Assembly: GCF_007748095.1 (NCBI RefSeq)
Contig: NZ_CP036287.1
Location: 2,108,001 to 2,172,000 of the forward strand
Source of the DNA: Engelhardtia mirabilis
Lineage (GTDB): Bacteria; Planctomycetota; UBA1135; GCA-002686595
Direction: 5' to 3'
Length of the DNA stretch: 64,000 bases
Under the pieces are notes generated by a model, which had not been told where the DNA came from, did no database searches, and saw only the letters and a list, made by a program, of their open reading frames with translations. Positions within the stretch are counted from its first letter, which is position 1; the number at the start of each line of letters is the position of its first letter. This document shows positions 53,691-64,000 of the stretch, piece by piece. The translations under genes were made by a program, and so were the position numbers.

Positions 53691-54209
53691 TTCCCCGTCT
53701 CCTCGACGTTCCCGGCCGAGGTCCTCGCGCGGCGCCTTGTCCGGGAGCCGTTCCTGTTCCCGGGTCAGCTCCCCCCGTCTCCCGATGCTGCGGGCGTCGA
53801 CATGGAGCAGCCCGACTGGGATGCATTCGTGCAGTGGCCCGCTGGCGAGCGAGAGACCTTCCTCGACCTGGGCAACTCGCTGATCGAGGCCCAGCGAACG
53901 TGCATTCACGAGACGCTGGGGGCGACCACGCGCTTCGAGCCGCCTGCCCATGGAGAGCTGTACTACGCTCCCTTCATCACGCCGCACTCGCCGCAGGCGG
54001 ACCTTCAGGATCCCGGGTACAACCCGCCAGACGGGGTTGTCCTGTTCATCGGCGAGGGCAACGGTCCCTGCGGGATGTTCGGCGGGATCTTCTGCCTGAG
54101 CTCCCGCGAGGTGCCTGCGGTCGCTGGGATCCTGGCCGACTGGAAGGCCTACAGCGCGGTCCTGTCCGAAGAGCTATTGGCCCGAGTGGAGCGGCTTCCG
54201 CTGCTCTGA
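53691..54209 (+). pseudogene. Duplicate 3' fragment of membrane-anchored protein gene
   Basis: This stretch encodes SSTFPAEVLARRLVREPFLF through LSEELLARVERLPLL, matching the C-terminal half of the protein at 48662-49687. It lacks the anchor and start. An internal ATG (53802) could begin a 135-residue product. Homology to copy A starts abruptly near 53691 and continues past the stop into the ferredoxin gene. Substitutions are scattered, so the duplication is not recent. Confidence 0.75.
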
Positions 54210-54320
54210 GCTGCTCGAGGGGGCAAGCGAGCCGCGCCAGTCAGGGGCGGGACGCAGCCGACGTCCGACTCGGCCCAGGCGCGCGCCTCGCTCGCGACTC
54301 GGCGCGCGGCGCGGCCCCGC

Positions 54321-54731
54321 TCAGTGGTGGTCTTCGGAGACCAGGTTCCGATTCCAGCCCGGGATCTCGACCACCACGTCGCAGCTACCGTCGGGGACAG
54401 TCTGACAGGCCAGACGCGACTCGGTGGTCAGACCGGGCGCGTGGTCGAGCTGGTCCTCCTCGTCGTCGCTGGCCTCGTTGCAGCTCTCCAGACCCTCGCG
54501 AATGATCACGTGGCAGGTGGAGCAGGCGCAGACGCCGCCGCAGGCGTGGTCGATGTCCACGCCGTTGCCGCCGGCGATTTCGAGCACCGAACCCGGCAGC
54601 CCGTCGCGGGAGTAGGGCAGTTTCGAGGGATCGACTTCCACGACCTTGCCCTCCGGCATGAAGGTCATGCGGTAGGAACGGGTGGGCAGCCGAGTCTCGG
54701 CCTGCCGGATGAAGGGGTTGGATCCGCCCAT
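54321..54731 (-). CDS. fdx: [2Fe-2S] ferredoxin, Isc/adrenodoxin type
   Basis: A 136-residue ferredoxin with cluster ligands in HACGGVCACSTCHV (C-x5-C-x2-C) and LACQT. The partner signature EASDDEEDQLDHAPGLTTES and the closing VVEIP match Isc-type Fdx, which donates electrons to Fe-S cluster assembly. The first 20 residues (MGGSNPFIRQAETRLPTRSY) are longer than usual and MTFMPEGK at about residue 22 is an alternative start. It lies 29 bp downstream of the helicase gene on the same strand. A 3' fragment of this gene exists at 49824. Confidence 0.9.
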   Translation of the reverse strand: MGGSNPFIRQAETRLPTRSYRMTFMPEGKVVEVDPSKLPYSRDGLPGSVLEIAGGNGVDIDHACGGVCACSTCHVIIREGLESCNEASDDEEDQLDHAPGLTTESRLACQTVPDGSCDVVVEIPGWNRNLVSEDHH

Positions 54732-54760
54732 GGGGGTGTGCTCAGTCGTCGGTCGAGGGG

Positions 54761-57223
<2,463 letters not shown>

Positions 57224-57405
57224 TGTCGATTCCTGAGTCGGGTGTCTACCCGAGATCTGCGGACAGCGGCCCGCGATCAAGCCGAGCAGTATATCGCCTG
57301 GCACCCCCGGTCTGGAGGGCCGGATCGAGCTGGTTGGGCCCTTGGCCCCGATCTCGGGGGGCGAGCGGGACGCACTGGCGGCCGCTGACCGCTAAGCTCC
57401 CGCCC

Positions 57406-58173
57406 ATGCGCTGCGCGACCTGGAACGTGAACTCGATCCGCGCCCGCCTTCCGCGGGTCCTGGAGTGGCTGGAGCGGCAATCGCCCGATGTCGTCTGCCT
57501 GCAGGAGACGAAGTGCCTGGACGAGGTCTTCCCGCGCGAGCCGATCGAGGACCTCGGCTACAACATCGAGACCTTCGGTCAGAAGACCTACAACGGCGTC
57601 GCCATCCTGGCCAAGGGCCGGATCGAAGAGGTTCACCGCGGACTGCCGGGTGACGAGTCGGACATCGAGGCCCGGGTCATCGGAGCCCAGGTGGAGGACT
57701 TCCTGTTCCTGGACCTCTACGTGGTCAACGGCCAGGAGGTCGGGGCGCCCAAATACAGCTACAAGCTCGAGTGGCTCGAGCGCGTCCGGCGCCTGATCGA
57801 CGAGCGCTACGACCTGTCGGAGAAGGTCGTGGTGACCGGCGACTTCAACATCACCTTCGACGACCGCGACGTGTACGACCCGGAGAAGTGGCGCGGGAAG
57901 ATCCTGTGCTCCGACGCCGAGCGCGAGGCCCTGGCGCGGATCATGGACCTGGGCCTGATCGATGGCCTGCGCCAGCACACCGAGGAGGCCGGGATCTACA
58001 CCTGGTGGGACTTCCGAACCAGGGGCTTCCAGCGCGGCAACGGCCTGCGAATCGACCACTTCCTGCTCTCGGAGGCGGCCTCCAAGGTCTGCACCGCGGT
58101 GGAGGTCGACACCGAGGAGCGCGGGCTGGAGAAGCCCAGCGACCACGCGCCGGTGATTGCGACCTTCGAGTAG
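57406..58173 (+). CDS. xthA: Exodeoxyribonuclease III
   Basis: A 255-residue AP endonuclease/3'-5' exonuclease of base excision repair. Catalytic elements are TWNVNSIRARL, CLQETKC with the metal Glu, the VVTGDFNIT motif, and PSDHAPVIATF with the terminal Asp-His pair. Length is normal for the ExoIII family. ATG 57406 begins MRCATWNVNSIR. The 182-bp gap to the divergent helicase gene must contain both promoters. Confidence 0.95.
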   Translation: MRCATWNVNSIRARLPRVLEWLERQSPDVVCLQETKCLDEVFPREPIEDLGYNIETFGQKTYNGVAILAKGRIEEVHRGLPGDESDIEARVIGAQVEDFLFLDLYVVNGQEVGAPKYSYKLEWLERVRRLIDERYDLSEKVVVTGDFNITFDDRDVYDPEKWRGKILCSDAEREALARIMDLGLIDGLRQHTEEAGIYTWWDFRTRGFQRGNGLRIDHFLLSEAASKVCTAVEVDTEERGLEKPSDHAPVIATFE

Positions 58174-58183
58174 CGCGCGCCGC

Positions 58184-58801
58184 TCAGTCGCTCGCGAGGT
58201 CGAGCGCTATCTCCGCGCGGCGCTCTGCGTCGAGGGTCGAATAGAGCTGCTGCCAGGTCTGGTGGGGCGGGTTCAGCCGCAGGGCCAGGAGGTCGGCCAG
58301 GCAACCGATCGGGAGGTTATCGGGCAGATTCAGCAGGTCCTCGCTGCGGGCCAGGATCGCGCCGGTGAGCTTCTCACGGAGCTCGCTTTCCCGCGTCACC
58401 GGCGCCGGGGTCTCCTCCAGCTGCGCCGCCGAGACGAGTCGGTACTCATGGTCGCTCTCGCACTCGGCGATGCGGACCCGCGACTTGCCCAGCAGCATGA
58501 TCAGGAAGCGTCCATCGGGCAGTTTCTCGAACTGCACGATTTGCCCCAATCCCGCCACGGGATGCACCGGAGGCGCGTCTTGCATGTCGGACTCGTGGCC
58601 CTGGACCACGGTTCCGAGCACGAGTTCGCCGGACCCGTCGAGCACCGCTTCGACCATGGCGCGATAACGCGGCTCGAAGATATGCAGCGGCATCACGGCG
58701 TGGGGCACGAGCCACACGTTTGCCAGGGGGAACAGCGGAACGACCTGCTCCTTCGCAGGCAGATCGTCGGGCGGCGGCCAGCAGTCGGGGACGTCGATCA
58801 A
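58184..58801 (-). CDS. LON substrate-binding-domain protein
   Basis: A 205-residue protein made of the N-terminal domain of Lon protease without the AAA+ or protease parts: VVPLFPLANVWLVPHAVMPL and HIFEPRYRAMVEAVLD. A C-terminal helical part is LREKLTGAILARSEDLLNLP. Stand-alone copies are common, with no settled function. No ATG lies near the start. TTG 58801 (MIDVPDCWPPPDDL) was chosen because it is 10 bp after the stop of the upstream gene. A longer frame to 58924 would overlap that gene. Confidence 0.8.
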   Translation of the reverse strand: MIDVPDCWPPPDDLPAKEQVVPLFPLANVWLVPHAVMPLHIFEPRYRAMVEAVLDGSGELVLGTVVQGHESDMQDAPPVHPVAGLGQIVQFEKLPDGRFLIMLLGKSRVRIAECESDHEYRLVSAAQLEETPAPVTRESELREKLTGAILARSEDLLNLPDNLPIGCLADLLALRLNPPHQTWQQLYSTLDAERRAEIALDLASD

Positions 58802-58811
58802 TGCAGGTGCC

Positions 58812-59792
58812 TCAGGCGCTCTCGGGATCGGCGTGGGGGTGCTGGCTGCGGCTGCGTGCGACCGTCTCGGCCACACGCCGCAGTTGGCGCGCGGTGCCGT
58901 CGTCACCGCGGACCGTGTGGCCATTGGCGAGGTTGAGGACGTGGCGCTGGAACAGGGCGGCGTCGTCCGCGTCGCGGAACCAGTCCGGGCGCGGCGCCAG
59001 GCCGCGGCGCATCAGATAGGAGAGGCACTCCTTGCGTGTGCGAACCACCCCGGCGTGGAAGGGATCGACGAGCATCGAGCGCTCACCCGCGTGCAGCCGA
59101 CACATGACGTGCCCGGGGAGCGGCACCCCGGTGGCGTCCAGGCCGGCGCGACGGGCAGTGAAGATATAGATCGCCACGAGGGTCAGCGGCAGCCCGCGCC
59201 CCAGCTCCAGGGCCCGATGCAGATGCACGTGGTCGGTGGCGTGGTAGTTCTCCCCGGGGCCGCGCAGCCCCTCCTCGCCGGCCAGGACCGTGACCAGGGC
59301 GTGGGCCTGGTCGAGGCCGGGCTCGCGCTCGGCGCTCCGCTCCCGAACCCGCTGGCCGAGGTCGTCCAGGCGCCGACGGGTGGCGCGGGCGTCGAAGTGG
59401 GGGTCGTCCACCGCGGCCAGGCGGTAGAGGGCGGATTCCAGGTCGTCGATCCCCCGCCCGGCCTGGGACAGGAGTCGGCGCAGGACCTCCCGCCGCTCCA
59501 TCTGGGCCAGGATCGAGCGCGCGCGGGCCCGCCGGCGGGGCGCTTGGCCCCGGGCCGCCCGGTCGAGGGCCGGTCGAGCGCGGCGTCCGGCCGACAGCAG
59601 CTCGGCTCGAACCGCCTCCCAGGTCGCCGGGGCATCGTCCTCCAGGAGGTCCACCAGGGCCGTCAAGCGCGCCTTCTCGACCCCGGCCAGGCTTCCCGAG
59701 GGGAGCTGCGACGGGGTCTGTGGATCCAGAGCCAGGGTGGGGCGCTGGAGCCCGCTGGGGTCGACGGAGGGCTTGCGGGGGCTCGGGGTCAT
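58812..59792 (-). CDS. SirB1/transglutaminase-like protein
   Basis: A 326-residue protein with the SirB1-type transglutaminase fold. The C-terminal half has GPGENYHATDHVHLHRALEL, then GRGLPLTLVAIYIFTARRAG, and GVPLPGHVMCRLHAGERSML, followed by VDPFHAG. The N-terminal helical half includes SILAQMERREVLRRLLSQAG. Family function is unclear. ATG 59792 (MTPSPRKPSVDPSG) was chosen because upstream frame sequence to 60263 overlaps the thiolase promoter. It probably forms an operon with the LON-domain gene. Confidence 0.82.
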   Translation of the reverse strand: MTPSPRKPSVDPSGLQRPTLALDPQTPSQLPSGSLAGVEKARLTALVDLLEDDAPATWEAVRAELLSAGRRARPALDRAARGQAPRRRARARSILAQMERREVLRRLLSQAGRGIDDLESALYRLAAVDDPHFDARATRRRLDDLGQRVRERSAEREPGLDQAHALVTVLAGEEGLRGPGENYHATDHVHLHRALELGRGLPLTLVAIYIFTARRAGLDATGVPLPGHVMCRLHAGERSMLVDPFHAGVVRTRKECLSYLMRRGLAPRPDWFRDADDAALFQRHVLNLANGHTVRGDDGTARQLRRVAETVARSRSQHPHADPESA

Positions 59793-60057
59793 CGCTGGGT
59801 GGTCTCGGCACCCTCGGTCGGACCGAGGGATAGGAGCTCGTTTATAGGTGCAGACGGGCCCGGGCTGTAGCGCCCGATCGGCGGGATGGTCGTCCTGCGG
59901 CCCCGGCGCGGCCATCGGCCCGCCTTGCGTGCCCCATTGGACCCCCCTATCCTGGTCCGCCTGAATTCGCGGCCGATCCCGTCGGTTGGCCCGAATCCCC
60001 TCCGAACGGCCCCGGCGCAACACCCAGGTGGTGCCAACCGGCGTCGCGATCCAGTCC

Positions 60058-61290
60058 ATGACGTCCAATCCCTCGCCCACCGCCGGAGCGCGCTCCGCGG
60101 CCTCGCCGGTCGTGATCACCCACGCCCTGCGTACGCCCATCGGCAAGTACCTCGGCGCGTTCGCCGAGTTGAGTGCCGCCGACTTGGGTAGCGGCCTCGT
60201 CGCCGAGCTGCTGCAGCGCTCCAAGGTCGAGCCCGGCGAGGTCGGTGAGCTGATCTTCGGCAACGGTCGCCAGGCCGGTGGCGGACCGAACGTGGCGCGT
60301 CAGATCAGCGTGCGAGCCGGGCTGCCCGTCGAGGTTCCGGCGCTGACGATCAACATGGCCTGTGCCTCGGGCCTGAAGTCCATCGCCCTGGGCGCCGACT
60401 GGATTCGCCTCGGCCGCGCCTCCGCCGTGGTGGTGGGGGGGGTCGAGTGCATGAGCGGCCTGCCCTTCTTCCTGCCGAAGATGCGGACCGGCTATCGCCT
60501 CGGACACGCCAAGGTCGTCGATGCCATGTACCAGGACGGCTTCGACTGCCCCCTGGCCGAAATGGTCATGGGCGCGACCGCGGAGGGTCTGGCGCAGGAG
60601 CTGGAGATCTCCCGCGACGAGCAGGACCAGTTCGCCCTCGACAGCCAGCGCAAGGCGGCCGCGGCCGTCGAGGCCGGGCGCTTCGCCGACGAGATCGTCC
60701 CGGTTGCGGTGCCCCAGCGGCGTGGCGACCCGCTCGTGGTCGCTGCCGACGAGCACCCCCGGCCCAGCACCAGCCTGGAGTCCCTGGCGAAGCTGCCGGC
60801 GGTCTTCGCGAAGGAGCACGGCACCGTCACGGCCGGCAACGCCTCGGGCATCACGGACGGAGCCGCGGCCCTGATGCTGATGACTGCCGAGCGCGCGGAA
60901 CAACTGGGGCACACGCCCCTGGCCTACGTCGGCGAGTGCGCCGAGGCCGGGGTCGATCCGCGCCGCATGGGCATCGGCCCCGTGCCGGCCATGCGCCAAC
61001 TGGCCGAACGCTGCGGGCGTCGCCCCGGCGACTACGATCTGATCGAGTTGAACGAAGCCTTTGCCGCCCAGGTGCTGGCCTGCCACCGCCAGGAGCCCCT
61101 GCCCCTGGACCGGCTCAATGTGAATGGCGGCTCGATCGCCCTGGGGCACCCGATCGGCGCGACCGGCGCGCGGATCGTGGTCACGATGCTGCACGAGTTG
61201 GCCCGGCGCGGCGGCAGCCACGGCCTGGCGACCCTGTGCGTCTCCGGCGGAATGGGGCTCGCCGCCGAGTTCCATCGAGAAGGCCTATAG
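60058..61290 (+). CDS. Thiolase (acetyl-CoA acetyltransferase)
   Basis: A 410-residue thiolase, second in the window. Active-site Cys is in INMACASGLKSI, the His in LGHPIGATGARI and the second Cys in LCVSGGMGLA. An N-terminal extension of about 17 residues (MTSNPSPTAGARSAASP) precedes VVITHALRTPIGKYLGAF. ATG 60058 is the first suitable start. It is followed 164 bp later by a 3-hydroxyacyl-CoA dehydrogenase gene on the same strand, a second module parallel to that at 41-43 kb. Confidence 0.93.
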   Translation: MTSNPSPTAGARSAASPVVITHALRTPIGKYLGAFAELSAADLGSGLVAELLQRSKVEPGEVGELIFGNGRQAGGGPNVARQISVRAGLPVEVPALTINMACASGLKSIALGADWIRLGRASAVVVGGVECMSGLPFFLPKMRTGYRLGHAKVVDAMYQDGFDCPLAEMVMGATAEGLAQELEISRDEQDQFALDSQRKAAAAVEAGRFADEIVPVAVPQRRGDPLVVAADEHPRPSTSLESLAKLPAVFAKEHGTVTAGNASGITDGAAALMLMTAERAEQLGHTPLAYVGECAEAGVDPRRMGIGPVPAMRQLAERCGRRPGDYDLIELNEAFAAQVLACHRQEPLPLDRLNVNGGSIALGHPIGATGARIVVTMLHELARRGGSHGLATLCVSGGMGLAAEFHREGL

Positions 61291-61454
61291 GGCTCGCAGC
61301 GCGACTGAAATCGCCCTACTGAGCCCTGAACCTGGCTGAGCGCCCGCTGCGCCCCCCGGCTGCTCGCCCCCCGAATCCACCCATCGCCCGCCCGCCTGAA
61401 CGCGGTCGGCGCGGACTCGAGTCCCCAACCCCACCCCGCAACAGAATCCTCCTC

Positions 61455-62348
61455 ATGGCAATCAAGAAGGTCGGCGTGATCGGCTGTGGCCTCATGGGTC
61501 ACGGCATCGTCCAAGTCGCCGCACAGTCCGGCTTCGAGGTCGTAGCCCTCGAGTCGACCCAGCCGGCGCTCGACAAGGGCCTGGCCCGCATCGAGAAGAG
61601 CTTGGCGAAATTCGCCGAGAAGGCCGTCGAGAAGGGCAAGCAGACCGAGGACCAGGCCAAGGCCTTCGTCGAGGCGGCGCGCGGTCGCATCCTCGGCTCG
61701 CTCGACAAGCAGGACCTGGCCGACTGTGACCTCGTGATCGAGGCCATCGTCGAGGACCTGGACGTCAAGAACGCGCTCTTCGCCGAGCTCGGCAAGATCT
61801 GCAAGCCCGAGACGATCCTGGCGTCGAACACGTCGTCGTTCCCGATCTCCGAGATGGGGGTCGCCTCCGGGCGCCCCGAGCGCATGGTCGGCCTGCACTT
61901 CTTCAACCCGGTGCAACTGATGCGTCTGGTCGAGGTCGTGCGCGGCGAGCAGACGGCTGAAGACGTCTTCGCCCAGGCCAAGGCCTTCGGCGAGGCCGTC
62001 GGCAAGACGCCGGTTTCCTGCAAGGACACCCCGGGCTTCGTGGTCAACCGACTGCTTGTGCCGTACATGAGCCAGGCCCTGTTGATGCTCGATCGCGGCG
62101 ACGCGACCAAGGAAGACATCGACGCGGCCATGCAGTTCGGCTGCGGCTACCCCATGGGCCCGTTGACGCTGACCGACTACGTCGGGCTCGATACGACCCT
62201 GTCGATCCTCGAGGGCTGGGTCGAGCGCTACCCGAACGAGCCCGCATTCGTCATTCCGCAGATCCTCAAGGACAAGGTTGCGGCCGGGAAACTGGGCCGC
62301 AAGTCCGGTGAGGGCTTCTACAAGTGGGAAGGGGACAAGAAGTCATGA
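61455..62348 (+). CDS. 3-hydroxyacyl-CoA dehydrogenase
   Basis: A 297-residue NAD-dependent dehydrogenase of the Hbd class. The Rossmann motif is VGVIGCGLMGHGIVQVA, the substrate region is LHFFNPVQLMRLVEV, and the C-terminal domain has CKDTPGFVVNRLLVPYMSQA and FGCGYPMGPLTLTDYVGLD. ATG 61455 follows the usual MAIKKVG start. The stop overlaps the start of an exported cyclophilin gene as ATGA, an unexpected coupling for a metabolic enzyme. Confidence 0.94.
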   Translation: MAIKKVGVIGCGLMGHGIVQVAAQSGFEVVALESTQPALDKGLARIEKSLAKFAEKAVEKGKQTEDQAKAFVEAARGRILGSLDKQDLADCDLVIEAIVEDLDVKNALFAELGKICKPETILASNTSSFPISEMGVASGRPERMVGLHFFNPVQLMRLVEVVRGEQTAEDVFAQAKAFGEAVGKTPVSCKDTPGFVVNRLLVPYMSQALLMLDRGDATKEDIDAAMQFGCGYPMGPLTLTDYVGLDTTLSILEGWVERYPNEPAFVIPQILKDKVAAGKLGRKSGEGFYKWEGDKKS

Positions 62349-63310
62349 TCGCAACAGCAACCATCGCCGCCCTGGCCAGCGCCCTTGGGGCCCCCGCGTT
62401 CGCCGCTCCGGCCCTCGGAGTCGAACCGACAGCCGTGGCCCAGGAGCAGGCTCCCGTGGTGACCTTCGAGGCACCGACGATGTACGTCGCCGGGATGCCC
62501 TACGTCGTCGACGTGCGGATCCAGGCCCCGGCCGAGGGCGCGTCGGCCGCGGGCTGGTGGCTCTCGCCCGCCGGCTTCCTGATCAACGGCGAGCCGGCCC
62601 AGCGTCGCGAGAGCGAGGCGCTGATCAAGCTGCCGCCCAACGCCTTGATGAGCCTGAGCTTCGACCTGGGGCCCTTCATCACCGCCACCGGCAACTTCGA
62701 GTTGTCCTTCGCTCGGGCGGCCTACGAGGGTGGGCCGGTCGCGGTCGACTACTTCGTCGCGGTGCCCACCGAAGGCGAGGCCAAGGTCGACTTCATGACC
62801 ATGCCCCTCGAGCAGTTGGACGACTACCAGGTGGTGCTCGAGACCAACCGGGGCACGATGGTCGCCGACTTCTGGCCGGAGGTCGCGCCCAACCACGTGC
62901 GCAACTTCCTCGACCTGTCCTACACGGGCTTCTACGACGGCACGCTGTTCCACCGCGTGATCCCCGGCTTCATGATCCAGGGTGGCGATCCGTACACCAA
63001 GGATCCGAGCAAGTCGCGCCTGTGGGGAACCGGCAATGGTCCGCGGCAGCTTCAGGCCGAGTTCAACGACCGCCAACACGTGCCCGGCGTGCTCTCGGCG
63101 GCGCGCTCGCAGGACCCGAACTCTGCCTCGTCGCAGTTCTTCCTGATGCACGCCCGCTCCACGCACCTCGACGGTCAGTACAGCGCCTTCGGGCAACTCA
63201 CCCGCGGTCTCGAGGTGGTCGACAAGATCGTCAAGTCGCCGCGCAACGGGCAGGATCGCCCCGATCAGCCCCAGCAGCTGATCCACGCCATCGTAGTCAA
63301 GAAGAGCTGA
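62345..63310 (+). CDS. Exported cyclophilin-type peptidyl-prolyl isomerase
   Basis: A 321-residue protein with a signal peptide (MIATATIAALASALGAPAFA), an N-terminal beta-rich domain of about 130 residues (FEAPTMYVAGMPYVVDVRIQ, GPFITATGNFELSFARAAYE) and a C-terminal cyclophilin domain (about 160-320). The cyclophilin part has FHRVIPGFMIQGGDP, AEFNDRQHVPGVLSAARSQD and SASSQFFLMHA. It probably assists folding outside the cytoplasm. The N-terminal domain is not part of standard PpiA/PpiB. It is translationally coupled to the upstream dehydrogenase and followed by a second cyclophilin 12 bp later. Confidence 0.87.
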   Translation: MIATATIAALASALGAPAFAAPALGVEPTAVAQEQAPVVTFEAPTMYVAGMPYVVDVRIQAPAEGASAAGWWLSPAGFLINGEPAQRRESEALIKLPPNALMSLSFDLGPFITATGNFELSFARAAYEGGPVAVDYFVAVPTEGEAKVDFMTMPLEQLDDYQVVLETNRGTMVADFWPEVAPNHVRNFLDLSYTGFYDGTLFHRVIPGFMIQGGDPYTKDPSKSRLWGTGNGPRQLQAEFNDRQHVPGVLSAARSQDPNSASSQFFLMHARSTHLDGQYSAFGQLTRGLEVVDKIVKSPRNGQDRPDQPQQLIHAIVVKKS

Positions 63311-63322
63311 ACGGAGAACCAA

Positions 63323-63814
63323 ATGGGAAACTACGACGACGTGACCGCGGTGCTCGACACGACCGCCGGCGAGATGAAGCTCGAGTTCTTCGAGGACAAG
63401 GCCCCGGGCCACGTGAAGAATTTCGTCGAGCTGGCTGAGAAGGGCTTCTACGACGGCACGATCTTCCACCGCGTGATCCCCGGCTTCATGATCCAGGGCG
63501 GTTGCCCCGAGGGCTCGGGCCGCGGCGGCCCCGGCTACCAGATCAAGGCCGAATTCAACGACGTGCCGCACACCCGCGGCGTGCTGTCGATGGCTCGCTC
63601 CCAGAGCCCCGACTCGGCGGGCAGCCAGTTCTTCATCTGCCACGGCGACGCCGGCTTCCTCGACCGCCAGTACACGGCCTTCGGGCGTCTGGTGGAGGGG
63701 GACGACACCCTCGACGCGATCGCCCAGGGCGAGACCTTGCCCGGCGGAGAGAAGTCGAGCCCCAAGAACCCGGTCAAGATCAACTCGGTTCGCATCGAGC
63801 GCTCACAGGGTTGA
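63323..63814 (+). CDS. Cytosolic cyclophilin (peptidyl-prolyl isomerase)
   Basis: A 163-residue single-domain cyclophilin with IFHRVIPGFMIQGGCPEGSG, the active-site region AEFNDVPHTRGVLSMARSQS, and GSQFFICHGDAGFLDRQYTA. It lacks a signal peptide, so with the preceding gene it makes a matching cytosolic/exported pair. ATG 63323 has GGAGAA about 5 nt upstream. The gene likely ends the operon. Confidence 0.93.
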   Translation: MGNYDDVTAVLDTTAGEMKLEFFEDKAPGHVKNFVELAEKGFYDGTIFHRVIPGFMIQGGCPEGSGRGGPGYQIKAEFNDVPHTRGVLSMARSQSPDSAGSQFFICHGDAGFLDRQYTAFGRLVEGDDTLDAIAQGETLPGGEKSSPKNPVKINSVRIERSQG

Positions 63815-63827
63815 GTTTGACTGGACT

Positions 63828-63848
63828 GGGCCCGACTGGATCGGGCCC
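63828..63848. terminator. GC-rich hairpin after cyclophilin gene
   Basis: GGGCCCGA (63828-63835) and TCGGGCCC (63841-63848) form an 8-bp perfect stem with a 5-base loop, 14 bp after the cyclophilin stop. A second related half (GACTGGGCC) follows. No T-tract is seen, but the position supports a terminator. Confidence 0.5.
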
Positions 63849-64000
63849 GACTGGGCCGAGCAACGAGTCGCCTCGAGGTCGTCGCTACCTGGCACGAGCC
63901 GCCGCAACGGGCGCGCCCGGCCGACGGTAGTGGCGGCCACCCGGCGCGCCGCCCCGCGGCCGCTCGGGACCCCCTCGATCCAACCACCGCACCCCGCATC

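Overview
The window is about 70% GC, densely packed, and free of plasmid or phage hallmarks. It reads as chromosome from a Gram-negative-type bacterium. Lipobox proteins, a LolD/FtsX-type exporter, tandem SPFH proteins, class I FBPase, aconitase A, many secreted proteins of unknown family, few strong Shine-Dalgarno sites and frequent GTG/TTG starts would fit a high-GC planctomycete. That assignment is an inference from gene content, not from a marker gene.

0-8 kb is a damaged signalling island. It holds a frameshifted IS1380-type transposase tail, then a HDOD-REC-GGDEF gene split by an intact IS21-family element (istA/istB, 5-bp target duplication GCAAG), which converges on a caspase-EAL fusion gene. 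8-19 kb is housekeeping: DUF4136 lipoprotein, fbp, a 143-bp perfect palindrome, an Mrp/ApbC-type ATPase, a secretin-N-like exported protein, queC, a K+ channel, mazG, and an ABC ATPase/FtsX permease pair. 19-28 kb has tRNA-Asp(GTC), two 16-bp tandem arrays, an RNase D gene, a second long hairpin, tRNA-Ala(CGC), acnA, a methyltransferase and two tandem SPFH genes. 28-31.4 kb is a tightly overlapped minus-strand operon around a membrane polyferredoxin and a YtkA/FixH-like lipoprotein.

34.7-39.4 kb is the most unusual locus. A 332-residue precursor-like protein has a Cys-free N-terminal leader followed by 23 cysteines at nearly strict 8- or 10-residue spacing. Directly downstream lie an aminoglycoside-phosphotransferase-like kinase, a HopA1-family lyase and a LanC-type zinc cyclase, the last two overlapping. 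This has the parts of a discrete kinase/lyase/cyclase lanthipeptide system (thioamitide/class V-like dehydration) acting on a very large, repeat-built core. A methyltransferase-APH fusion and a polytopic membrane protein diverge from it.

39.5-48 kb carries a nitrilase-family hydrolase and an acyl-CoA degradation region: thiolase, 3-hydroxyacyl-CoA dehydrogenase, two acyl-CoA dehydrogenases, a small excisionase-type HTH protein, a metallo-beta-lactamase-fold protein and a BtuF-like receptor. 48-54.7 kb is a rearranged region. A secreted/anchored protein pair is followed by a segmental duplication whose two copies are separated by an IS3 remnant and a Gly-rich secreted-protein gene interrupted by an intact IS256 element (9-bp target duplication). 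An intact Isc-type ferredoxin follows. 54.7-64 kb returns to housekeeping: a DEAD-box helicase with about 18 copies of a 16-residue charged repeat, exonuclease III, a LON-substrate-binding-domain protein, a SirB1-like transglutaminase-fold protein, a second thiolase/3-hydroxyacyl-CoA dehydrogenase module, and an exported plus a cytosolic cyclophilin.
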